Origin: Rhynchopus euleeides
Taxonomy: Eukaryota > Euglenozoa > Diplonemea > Diplonemida > Diplonemidae
DNA: 64,000 bases
Assembly (NCBI GenBank): GCA_963210315.1
Contig: OY723249.1
Span: 186,001-250,000, forward strand
Direction: 5' to 3'
Shown: positions 34,926 through 44,024 of the stretch, one piece after another
Position numbering within the stretch: position 1 is the stretch's first letter
Layout of the letters: each line of letters begins with the position of its first letter
Notes under the pieces: model-generated
Database searches by the model: none
The model's input: only the letters and a program-made list of their open reading frames with translations
What the model was told of the DNA's origin: nothing
Made by a program: the position numbers and the translations under genes

Positions 34926-35335
34926 CACCCAGATTTCAAAAATTTTCAAACTATTTTCTGGACCAAAAATCAAACTATTGAGGTCCTGGCCGGACATGTC
35001 CGGGGGGGGGGGTCAAAATTGGATTTCCCGAATTTCCGGGTCCGGACATGTCCGCCCGGACATCCGGACACCAGAAAATGTCCGCCCGGACATGTCCGCC
35101 CTGTCCGGGGCGGACATTTCTGGATGTCCAGATGTCCGCCCGGACATGTCCGGGCGGGAAATTCGGGAAATGTCCGGGGGGGGGGGGGGGGGGGGGGGGG
35201 TCAAAATTGGACCCGGACATCCGGACACCCGGATTTCCGGGTCCGGGCATGTCCGCCCTGTCCGCCCTGAAACCGCCTAAGGGGCCGGGGGAAATCCAGG
35301 AAATTCGGGAAATCCAGGAATATGAAGAATCCTCC
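34926..35335 (+). repeat. Direct repeat blocks B and C, right copies
   Basis: Block B (34926-35195) matches 28530-28800, and block C (35190-35335) matches 31555-31703. Here B and C are contiguous; in the left copy they are separated by the foldback and GCATACAGTGC elements. A long poly-G run (about 35177-35201) joins them. Confidence 0.8.
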
Positions 35336-35431
35336 ATTATGGAACGAAAAAAATCTGGAACGCCAACCCACCAGCGTTCCAAAATATTTACGTTCCATAA
35401 TATTTACGTTCCAAAATATTTACGTATACGG

Positions 35432-36650
35432 TATACAGGGCTGTTCCTAACTGGGGGGCTTGTTCCCCACTTTCAGGATTCTGAACTTTTTTTCTAAGAA
35501 TTTTTGTAAGGGAAAAAAAAGTTTTTTTCTAAGAATTTTGTTAGGGGAATTTTTTTCTAAGGTTGTTTCGCAGAGGAGAAAACTTTTTCTAAGTTTTCCC
35601 CAGTCGACAGGGCGCGCACAAGGATGGAAGGGAAGTCTGTCCCCCGTACCGTTCGCCTTGCTGGCCAACTGGAGAGCCAGACGTTCACTACCGTGGCCTC
35701 CGGCGGCTGGGGGGCTCCGCCCCCCAGACCCCCCTGTGGCGTACGTCTCGTACTCAAGCCCTTCGAATCCCATCAGGTCGGGGTCCAACCACTCCAGTCG
35801 CCTCTGAGGACGCAGCCAACTCGCACAGAATCTGTACGCCCACACGAACAGGTGTTCGCTACCGTGGCCTCCGGCGGCTGGGGGGCTCCGCCCCCCAGAC
35901 CCCCCATGTAGCGTGTGCCCGTCTATCTATCTCACTTCCCCGGGTACAGTGCAGCGTAGGAGGTCAGCGCCGCATCCATGAAGCGCTTCTTCGAAGCCTG
36001 ACTGACATCGGACAGGAGGTCGGGCTTCCCCACCTGGGAGGTACACTTGCCGCGTTCGCGACATGCGTGACACGCGACACGCTACCTGAAACGTGAGTGT
36101 GCCTTGCTAACACGGGCATTTCAACGGTCTGCCGACGACCGTTCCCCAAACCAGTAAACCAGCAGTTTTGGAAAATCGGAGAGATCACCCTACTGCGCTG
36201 AATATGGTGCGCACCACTGCAAAAATCCCCGGGAGCTTTTGGGCTTTCAGACCTGAAGGGGCCAGCAGGTGGGTGGCGTCGGGGAGTGGCAGCTTTGTAA
36301 CTGTCCTCCAGCTGCTGGCATGTCCAGCCCTGCGAGAGTGCCAAGGTGTATTGAGTCCCTGCGGAGCACAACCCCCGATGAGAACGAGTGCCAGATGATC
36401 CTCATTCATTTTCAGCTGTAACGCGCATGAGGGGCACTCTCTGCCGCAAGCATCTCTGGGCATCACTCAAGAGCTGTCACATGATGACGCGGAGAGAAAT
36501 CAGAGAAAAAGTCCCGCCTGACGGGCACGCGCCTGGAAACTGTGAGGGGGCGAGCAAAAAATCCCTTGTAAAAATTCTTAGAAAAAACCTGGTTCCCCGA
36601 CTCAAAAAACCTGGAAAAAGGGCTCGTTCCCCGCCCAGGCCTGACGGTAT
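35432..36650. other. Spacer with one GC-hairpin pair (35681-35912), no gene
   Basis: It starts with T-rich repeats (TTTTTCTAAGAATTTTTG type). The GC-hairpin pair at 35681-35912 is homologous to 7172-7412, including the sequence between the two hairpins. The remainder, to 36650, shows no domain-bearing frame. Confidence 0.55.
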
Positions 36651-36840
36651 ATGCCTGAAATATACATGTATTTTACTTGCATGCAAGTATTTTACTTGTC
36701 ATGCAAGTATTTTACATGTATAATACTTGCATGACAAGTATTATACATGTAAAATACATGTAAATGCATGAAATATACATGTAAAATACATGTATATCAA
36801 GTAAAAATACATGTATAATAGTTGACATGCAAGTATTATA

Positions 36841-37650
36841 CCGTAAACGGAAATATTGTGGACCGTAATAAAGGTGAACCGTACTATAGGTGGACCGTAA
36901 AAAAGATGGAACAAGTGGGATTTTTCCGGAACTTGGAACATTTTTACGGTCCACCTATTTTACGGTTGGGATCGTGGACTTGGCGGTTTTTTTTACGAGT
37001 TCCTTCGCGACGAAGTCGCGAAGGAACCAAGGAAATCGTACGACTGAAGCTGCAGGATTAACACCACAGGGCCTCAGCACAGAGTGTGCGCTCACCATCG
37101 TCCGGGAACTGTTCTCCCACAGTTACTGCAGGGTGTACTACACTAAAGGAGTACGATTTCCCTGAATTTTCCGGGCACTGATTCACGAATTTACATCTGG
37201 AGGGAGCCCGGTGGTCTCAGCTTCTGTCTGCGCGCCCTGCCGTACTGTGGCTGCTTTTGTGGGCTCGTGCAGCAGGTTCTACTTTTACTTCTACCGGAAT
37301 GCTCCTTGCATGGTACTACACTTCTCGAGGTGTGGTGGTGGGTGAGTCTCGAGGTGAGTGGTGGTGATCGTGCCTTTTCCACACGCAGGGAGGACTTACT
37401 TCTCTTGCTGGTGTTGGTTGCGGTGGTGGAGGGAGGGTCCAAAGCTGGGAGGTCGGGAGGCCTACGTGTGGGTGTCTGCGGCGTGGAGGCCGCAGTCCGC
37501 GCCCCGCAACCCACCAGCCCGCGGGCGAAAAACGCATTGTCTTTTCCATATTCAGTCCCAATAAATGGTGGACCGTAAAAAAGATGGAACGTTTGGCCTT
37601 CTTTTGGGAACTTGGAACATTTTTACGGTCCACCCTTTTTCCGTTTACGG
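36841..37650. mobile_element. TA-inserted CCGTAAACGG element, 810 bp
   Basis: The ends CCGTAAACGG and complement are followed inward by repeated GTGGACCGTAA/TTTACGGTCCAC units, and TA flanks both sides. It has the same end logic as the 345-bp family but a different sequence. It contains an inverted copy of the CAGCAACTGT short repeat (about 36985-37160), which includes a hairpin TTCCTTCGCGACGAAGTCGC. Confidence 0.75.
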
Positions 37651-37711
37651 TACATGTATTTTTACTTGATATACATGTATTTTACATGTATATTTCAGGC
37701 ATATACATGTA

Positions 37712-38056
37712 CCGTATACGTAAATATTATGGAACGTAAATATTATGGAACGGGCCCATTTTTGCCCGGTCCGTTCCATAATATTTACGTTCCAAAATAT
37801 TTACAGGGCCAGTTGGGGACTCAGTGGTGAGGATGGCTTGCCTCAGGAATCGCACGAAAAGTGCACGAGTAGGTCCCGTCAGGGACTCTGTATGCCGTCC
37901 GATCACCTGGTCCAAGTCCCCGAGTCGCAGAAAGCCCTGTAAATATTATGGAACGAAAAAAATCTGGAACGCCAACCCACCAGCGTTCCAAAATATTTAC
38001 GTTCCATAATATTTACGTTCCATAATATTTACGTTCCAAAATATTTACGTATACGG
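37712..38056 (-). repeat. 345-bp TA-targeted element, copy 10
   Basis: Full length with TA flanks. It belongs to the same core subfamily as copy 3 (GGATGGCTTGCCTCAGG). Confidence 0.85.
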
Positions 38057-38145
38057 TATTATACATGTATAATAGTTGACATGCATGTATTATACATGTA
38101 TAATAGTTGACATGCATGTATTATACATGTATAATACATGTATTA

Positions 38146-38860
38146 CCGTCACTCAAGTAATGTTGGTGGGGTAATAACCCACCAACTTCTTCCAGAACCC
38201 CCAAATCCACCAAATTAGTACCCCACCAACATATTTACCCCACCAACAAATCTACCCCACCAATTTATTACCCCAATGCGCATCGCTGACTACCGTTTTC
38301 GTGGCGAACGCCTAAGGGGCCCGGCTGATGGCTACGTTTTCCAGAAAATGCATACGGCGTACGCGTGGGCGTGCGGCGCCTGCAAACGGCAGTCTATGTA
38401 GTACAAGAGACGGCCATGTCCGCACACCAAATCGGTCGTCAACCTCAGCAGCCTTCGAGCCTTCGAGTAGGTAATCGTACCTTTTGCACTTGTGCGCGAA
38501 GGAACCGTCTGTGAAAGGCAAGAGCAAAGGCCAGGGCTCAGCCTACTGGGTGGCCTACTGTGTGCTGAGAGACCTGGAATACCAGCCGTACGCAATTTCT
38601 GCGTACGCGTACGCAGCGCGGTTTCAGAAAGTGCGGACGGCGTACGCACATGCGTACGCGCAGTCGGGGTGGGTGGGAAGGGGGCTCCAAATCCCAGGTG
38701 CCAGAAAAAATCGCCAAGTACAATGCGCCCCAGGGGTAATTATGTTGGTGGGGTAATAACCCACCAACTTTTTTCAGAGCCCCAAATCCACCAAATTAGT
38801 ACCCCACCAACATATTTACCCCACCAATATATTACCCCACCAACAAAACTTGAGTGACGG
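38146..38860. mobile_element. TA-inserted CCGTCACTCAAGT element, 715 bp
   Basis: The ends CCGTCACTCAAGT and complement are followed inward by arrays of TTGGTGGGGTAAT units, with TA on both sides. The interior is rich in GCGTACGC palindromes (about 38350-38680). No ORF of note. It is the third element type here with TA then CCGT. Confidence 0.75.
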
Positions 38861-38904
38861 TATACTTGTAGTTATACATGTAAAATTTACAAGATCCCAC
38901 CGTG

Positions 38905-39648
38905 CCTTTGGGGAGGGAAGGGTCGGAAGGGTGGTGGGAGGTGTCGTGGCGCTTGCTTTGGTCCGCGCTTGCGTGGGCTGGGGCTTCAGGGGGGGCAGCA
39001 CGCCAGCGGCACGTTGTTGTCAAGCGCTTGAGGCATCGTGGAGGAGGAAGAGGCGGAGGGACAACGGAGAGGGGGGGGCCGTCACTCTGAAAGTGCAGAA
39101 AAATGAGCTGCCTGACAGTGACAAGGTGTTGTGTCAAGGTGTGCCAGGTTTGCAAAGCCTGGCACACCCCCCCGCTTGACACTGAGAGAAGGCGCCTCGA
39201 CTCCTCCCCTCTCCTTTGAATTCTTTGCTGGAGTCGTAGGGTGGGCACAAGCTCAAACAAATCAAACAACGAGTTGGCTCGGCTGCGCCATTTCTTTGAT
39301 CCAAAGAGGGTGTCGGTGGGGTGTGGGATGCGGGGTGGGGTCGGGGTTGGGGGGTGGGAAGAAGGGGAACCTAAAAACGAAAAGCAGGCACGATAACCGA
39401 GACGCTGTCAAGAGCGCTTTGAGATCAACGGGAAAAGGTGGGGGGTGTGGGGTGTGGGGGGGGGAGAGGGGCTTTCCGGCAGTGGGCGTGAGAGGGCACG
39501 CTTCCAACCGCACATCAGAGGGGGCAGGTGCCACCACCACCATCCCCCTCCATTGCCACCCACGCCAACACACCTGCCACTCGTTCCCTCTAGAGAAAGG
39601 AGGCCACAGGCCACATCCCTCCCATCCCCTTGCCAGGTATGTATGTAT
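38905..39648. other. Intergenic, G-rich, no gene seen
   Basis: It lies between the composite transposon and the 3' end of the ATRX-like gene. G-rich tracts occur at about 39310-39480. No domain-bearing frame was found. Confidence 0.45.
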
Positions 39649-42600
39649 CTAACTCGCCAGAAATGCGTCTATCTGTGCTTGGGACATGGTATTTTGCAAG
39701 CGCTCCATGGCCGACATCGCACCGCTTTCAGCCATCGACTGCGAGGCCGCAATCGCAGCCTGCATCTCGTCGTCGTCATCGTCGTACTCCTCCGCCTCCG
39801 CCTCCCCAGCCCCCTCCTCGCTGTCCTCATCCACGATGCGGCGCCTCCTCTTCCCCTTCTTCGACTCACGCTTCTTGTCCTTCTTCTTCTCCCGGGTCCG
39901 CTTCCTCTTCCGCAAGTCCTTCTGCGCCTCCTGGACGTACACGGCAGGAGGCACCTCCAGCCTGGCTGGCACCGTCGCATCCTCGAAGTCGAACATATCC
40001 TCATCAACCGCACCGGGCGGGACGCCGAAGTCGCTGTCGAGAATCGACTGCACACTCTGCTGCGCAGCAGGGGCGGGGGGAGGCATGGCAGTGCCGGCCG
40101 CCCTGGGGTGCGCCTGCGGCGGCAGTGGCGGCGGGAATGGCATCCCGTCGTCATCCTCATCGTCTTCTTCGTCCATCATCGCGGCGGCCCGCTCCGCCGC
40201 AGAGGCCGTCGCAGGCAGCCGTTCCACGCCCTGCGACCCGCCCGCCGCCTCCTCCTGCGACAGGCGCAGGGCCAGCTCGAGGTCTGTGTCCCCCTCCGGG
40301 GCAGGCTGCTGCCCCGCAGCTTCGCGCAGCGACAGCGCGATGGCCTTCTCGAGGTCGGCGTCCTCCTGGCTCACAGTGGGCTGGGTAGGTCGTGTAGGTC
40401 GAGTCGGTTGGGTGCGTGGTGCTCTGGCAGCAGGCTGTGTGGCACGGCCCGCAGCGGGTGGCGCTGGGGCCGGTGCCGCTGCCGGTGGTGGGGCAGGGGC
40501 AGCTGCGTTGGGCACACCCGCCACGCCTGCGCCTGCCGCTGCGGGTGGCCCGGCGGGTGTGGGGGCAGGGGGTGCCTGCATCTCCTTGAGGAGGGAGGAG
40601 AGGTAGTTGTCATCGCTGGCAGGGGGCTCGACTCTGGGCACAGAGCCCAGGGCTGCGGCCAGCGAGTCGGGTGTGATGCGGCGGGGTGGGTCGGCGGGGC
40701 CCTGTGCGGGCGACGGCTGCTTCCCCAGCGCAGCTTGCTTCAGCGCGCGGCCCAAGGAGGCGGAGAGGGCGTCTGCAGCACCCTGGGCACACTCCTGGTG
40801 GGGCTGGTGGGCTGTGTCGGGGAGCAGCACACCCTCAGGCGCGCAGGCGTCCACCAGGGGCAGTGCGGAGGCGGGGGCAGGGGGGGCGGTGTCGAGGCCA
40901 GACAGGAAGCGCTTGTCGTAGTCGGAGAGGTTTTCGTTCTTCGGCATGCGCCTGCGCGGCACAGTGCGTGTCGGGGCGGGTGGCGGGGCGGGGGACGGCA
41001 GCAGCATGCGCTGCCTCTCGCGGACCTGGGCCTGCTCCTTCTCCAGCAGCTCGCTCTCGAGGGAGGCGATCTTGATGGCGGTCTCGAAGTCCAGCTCGCC
41101 GTTAGCCTCCTCGATGTGCTCTGCCCATTCGTCGTCGTCGTCATCGTCGTCTTCGTCACGGGCTCGTTTCTGGCGTTTTTTGTTTTTGGAGCGGGGGACG
41201 TCGGACTCGCTCTCGTCGCTGTCAGACATGGCGAAGATATCTTCGTCCTTCGGCTGCTCGCCGGATTCATCGCCCTCGAGCTCCGACACGCCACTGCGTT
41301 TGTATTCGGTGTAGGCGCGCTCCTCCCGCCGCCCCGGTGCCTCCTCAGCGCTGTCCAGCAACAGCGACTCGTGGCGGTGGATCTGCCTGATGGCCACGCT
41401 GCGCGACTTCAGCTTGTTGACCACCTCCGAGAGCACAGCGTCCCGCGCCAGGCACACCGCACGCTCCTTGTCGTAGTGGTCGACGAGGTGCTGCGGCAGC
41501 GGCTGCCGCAGCTCCGGGTCGCGCTCCTCATCGAACAGCATCGACAGGTTCACCGTCGTGACGAAGTCACGCGTCGGGGCAGACTCGTCCACAACCTTCT
41601 TCGCCATCCACTCCTTTGCGAGGCACCTGTTGTACAGATAGCCTTCGGGTGTTTCGTTGGCAACAAGGCGGTAGATGCTGACCGGGTGTTGCAGACCGTA
41701 CCGGTAGCAGCGGAACACTGCCTGCTGGTCGTGCGAAGGGTTGAACGACACGTCAAGCAGCACCGCACAGTGTGCAGTGTTGAGGTTCACACCGATACCT
41801 CCTGCCCGTGTGCTGATGAGGAACACGCAGCTGTTGGTGCTTTTCTGGAAATCTGTCATCGAAGCCTCACGCGACTTCCCGCTGCATGTCCCGTCCAGCC
41901 TGAAGAGCGACACATTCTTGTCCGCCTTGCGGAGCAGCTTCTCACACAGGTCGAGCGTTTCCACATACTGCGAGAAGACAAGCATCTTCTGATTCCGGTT
42001 CCTGTGGGCGAAGTAGAGGTACAGCAGCGTCATCAGCTTGGGACTCTCAAACAGGCTCCCGGGTGTAAAGCCCTGCGACGTGTTGCGGTAGAGGCTGAAG
42101 ACCTTATCAGCCCAACCCTTGCTCTCCCAGTCCTTCCGGCCAGTCTCCGTTGTGCGGCGTTCGAGGTACTCGCGCAGCAGGTCCGGATGCACTCCAATCT
42201 TATTGAGCAGGCTGATATACGCCAACAGGTTGCGTTTGTTCCCCGTGTTCGCAAAGTAGGCCTTCCTGAAGGTGGAGTACAGCTTGACCTGGAAGGGCGA
42301 AAGGGGCACGAACACGACGTACTCATTCTTTGCGGGGAGCGTTTCCTGCAGAATGCTCTGGTCCTTGCGCAGGATGAAAGAGGACACCTCACGCGACAGC
42401 ACATAGGCCCGCTCCCGCATCATCTTCGTCTCGTCGGCAGAGGCATCCCACTTCTGCCCCGCCTCGATGGGGGCACGGAAGTACTGCATAAACCACATCC
42501 TCGAAAAGAAGGCTTTTCTGACAAAGTTGATCATCGCATAATACTCCATCAGGTGGTTCTGCAGAGGGGTGCCCGTCAGGATGATTCTTCTTCGCGTGTG

Positions 42601-43185
42601 TATTTGCACCAGGCTCTTGAAGCTCTTCGTGTTGGTCGACTTGATGCGGTGCCCCTCGTCGCACACCAGGATGTCCGGCCCGGGTTTTCTGAGGATTTTT
42701 TGAAAATCATCGCATTTCTGCGTTTTTCGCAGCTTGTCGGAAACGAGGGAAACGTACTGCTCATACCCCAGGAGCAGCACACCCCCCTGCGTATTCCACT
42801 CACGCAGGACCTGGAGCTTTCCGGCCGCCCTCGCTTGCTTCTCGCAGTCGTAGAAGCGGAAGCGGGGGTTGGCAACGGACAGCTTGCCGAGGCGGCCCCA
42901 CTTCTCGAACTCGAGGCGCCAGTTCAGCAGCGTGCTCTTTGGGGTCAGGACGAGGATCGTCGAGGCTTGGTTGAGGCGGAGAAGCGTGGCGCAGGTCACC
43001 ACGATCTGCGCGGTCTTGCCGAGGCCCATGGAGTGCGCTAGGATGCACCCGTCGTCCTCACGCACGCAGCGCAGCATGAACTCAATCCCCTCCACCTGAT
43101 GCGGCTTCAGCAGGCCCACCAGGCACGCAGGGACATCTTGAGGTCCGGCCGCTGTGTCCCCGCATGGTGGCTGCGGAGTAGCCAT
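39649..43185 (-). CDS. SNF2-family (ATRX-like) chromatin helicase with ubiquitin-interacting motifs
   Basis: This 1178-residue, single-exon protein would be a DNA-translocating nucleosome or chromatin remodeller. The ATPase fills residues 20-550: HSMGLGKTAQ (51-60, where ATRX/ARIP4-type enzymes have HS instead of the usual DE), DEGH (176-179), TGTPLQN (204-210), KMLVFSQYVETLDLCEKLL, STRAGGIGVNL and a final FNPSHDQQAVFRCYRYG. The C-terminal half is acidic, Pro/Ala-rich and probably disordered. It carries at least three UIM-like helices: DADLEKAIALSLREA (~938), DTDLELALRLSQEEA (~965) and DEMQAAIAASQSMAES (~1137), plus a basic KRKRTREKKKDKKRESKKGK stretch. No ADD or PHD domain is seen at the very short N-terminus, unlike animal ATRX. 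The UIMs suggest recruitment to ubiquitinated chromatin, which is an inference. Confidence 0.92.
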   Translation of the reverse strand: MATPQPPCGDTAAGPQDVPACLVGLLKPHQVEGIEFMLRCVREDDGCILAHSMGLGKTAQIVVTCATLLRLNQASTILVLTPKSTLLNWRLEFEKWGRLGKLSVANPRFRFYDCEKQARAAGKLQVLREWNTQGGVLLLGYEQYVSLVSDKLRKTQKCDDFQKILRKPGPDILVCDEGHRIKSTNTKSFKSLVQIHTRRRIILTGTPLQNHLMEYYAMINFVRKAFFSRMWFMQYFRAPIEAGQKWDASADETKMMRERAYVLSREVSSFILRKDQSILQETLPAKNEYVVFVPLSPFQVKLYSTFRKAYFANTGNKRNLLAYISLLNKIGVHPDLLREYLERRTTETGRKDWESKGWADKVFSLYRNTSQGFTPGSLFESPKLMTLLYLYFAHRNRNQKMLVFSQYVETLDLCEKLLRKADKNVSLFRLDGTCSGKSREASMTDFQKSTNSCVFLISTRAGGIGVNLNTAHCAVLLDVSFNPSHDQQAVFRCYRYGLQHPVSIYRLVANETPEGYLYNRCLAKEWMAKKVVDESAPTRDFVTTVNLSMLFDEERDPELRQPLPQHLVDHYDKERAVCLARDAVLSEVVNKLKSRSVAIRQIHRHESLLLDSAEEAPGRREERAYTEYKRSGVSELEGDESGEQPKDEDIFAMSDSDESESDVPRSKNKKRQKRARDEDDDDDDDEWAEHIEEANGELDFETAIKIASLESELLEKEQAQVRERQRMLLPSPAPPPAPTRTVPRRRMPKNENLSDYDKRFLSGLDTAPPAPASALPLVDACAPEGVLLPDTAHQPHQECAQGAADALSASLGRALKQAALGKQPSPAQGPADPPRRITPDSLAAALGSVPRVEPPASDDNYLSSLLKEMQAPPAPTPAGPPAAAGAGVAGVPNAAAPAPPPAAAPAPAPPAAGRATQPAARAPRTQPTRPTRPTQPTVSQEDADLEKAIALSLREAAGQQPAPEGDTDLELALRLSQEEAAGGSQGVERLPATASAAERAAAMMDEEDDEDDDGMPFPPPLPPQAHPRAAGTAMPPPAPAAQQSVQSILDSDFGVPPGAVDEDMFDFEDATVPARLEVPPAVYVQEAQKDLRKRKRTREKKKDKKRESKKGKRRRRIVDEDSEEGAGEAEAEEYDDDDDEMQAAIAASQSMAESGAMSAMERLQNTMSQAQIDAFLAS

Positions 43186-44024
43186 GTCCTGCAGGGAGGG
43201 CAGGGTGTGCAGGTGGGACGGGTGTGCTGTTCAAAACACAGAGGGGGTGGGGCTGGGGGGATGGGGGTGTTGGGGATATGCAGAGAGGGGGTGGGCTTCC
43301 TGCGTGCACAACGAACGAGAGGCTCAGAGAGAAATGCATGGGAGGGAGCGGAGGGGCGCGGGGGGGCGGGGGATGGGTGGGGGCCTCCAGCCCCACTTCA
43401 CACCCCTGCTGTGGGTCACCCAGGGTTGTATTTTCGGCACTCTCTTGCTTCGGGGGTGCTATGTGGGGCAGGTTCGGGGGGGGGGGGGGAGGGCGCGGGC
43501 ACTGCCGGAGATTGCGCCCTCCTCCCCACCCATCCCCACACCCCTCGCGTTGCCGAGGGCCTCGCTGGCCGCTCCTCTGCAACACCCCCGGCGCACAGAC
43601 ATACCTGCGGTTGGGAGACAGACAACATCATCAACAGCAACAAGCAACACTGATGTCGTGGGGGAGAGTGTGCCGTGTGGCAATCTGTTCTGTTCTCTGC
43701 CCCACCCACCCACCCTCCTTCCCCCTACAGCCCCCCCTGCCACACGACACACAGGCACACGGGGGCAATCAGTGTTTCTTTCGGTTGCACAACTCTACTG
43801 GCAATAGGCTCTAAGATTCTAGTCTGTACTTCACGAAAAGGGGAGCAGAGACGGACAGGGTGGGAGTGGACAGGGAAGCACAGAGCCAACGCTCTCTACT
43901 TTTTTCTCAGTCAAACTGTCGGATTGTGTCCGAGACTTCGTGAGGGGTGTTTGGTTTTGGGGGTTGGGGGTTGGGGGATACTCGGGGCGGGGGGGGGGGG
44001 GGGGAGACGGGGTGTGCTGTGGGC
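43186..44024. other. Intergenic, G/C homopolymers, no gene seen
   Basis: It should contain the ATRX-like promoter. Poly-G runs lie at about 43477-43490 and 43991-44003. No domain-bearing frame was found. Confidence 0.45.

Larger units (their letters stand above)
27485..35335. mobile_element. 7.85-kb insertion with GGAGGATYCTT ends and ATT duplication, carries tyrosine recombinase
   Basis: The left end is GGAGGATCCTTG and the complement of the right end is GGAGGATTCTTC. Both ends have a GGACAGGGCGGACAT phrase nearby. ATT is duplicated at 27482-27484 and 35336-35338. Inside, blocks at about 28025-28510, 28530-28800 and 31555-31703 recur in the same order and orientation at 32995-33512, 34926-35195 and 35190-35335, on either side of the recombinase gene. 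A further copy of the right end (AAGAATCCTCC) stops at 31703, so the insertion may itself be two fused or nested elements. Confidence 0.75.
27249..35431 (-). repeat. 345-bp TA-targeted element, copy 9, split by a 7.85-kb insertion
   Basis: The first part is 27249-27484 and the second is 35336-35431, with TA at both outer ends. The break falls inside TAAATATTATGG. ATT is present on both sides of the inserted DNA, so the pre-insertion sequence is recovered by removing one ATT. Confidence 0.85.
26482..38904. mobile_element. 12.4-kb composite transposon between CACGGTGG ends
   Basis: The left end CACGGTGGGATCTTGTAA (26482) and its complement ending at 38904 are flanked by CC on both sides (26480-26481, 38905-38906). 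This 2-bp duplication pairs these two distant ends as one insertion. The interior consists of 345-bp elements, a 7.85-kb insertion with a tyrosine-recombinase gene, and two further TA elements (36841-37650, 38146-38860). All of these can be explained as later insertions into a small ancestral element of the 1907-3654 type. Confidence 0.8.

Noticed and set aside
39445..43041. Very long plus-strand open frame (about 1200 residues)
   Set aside because: It is the antisense shadow of the GC-rich ATRX-like helicase gene. The minus frame has all helicase motifs and this one has none.
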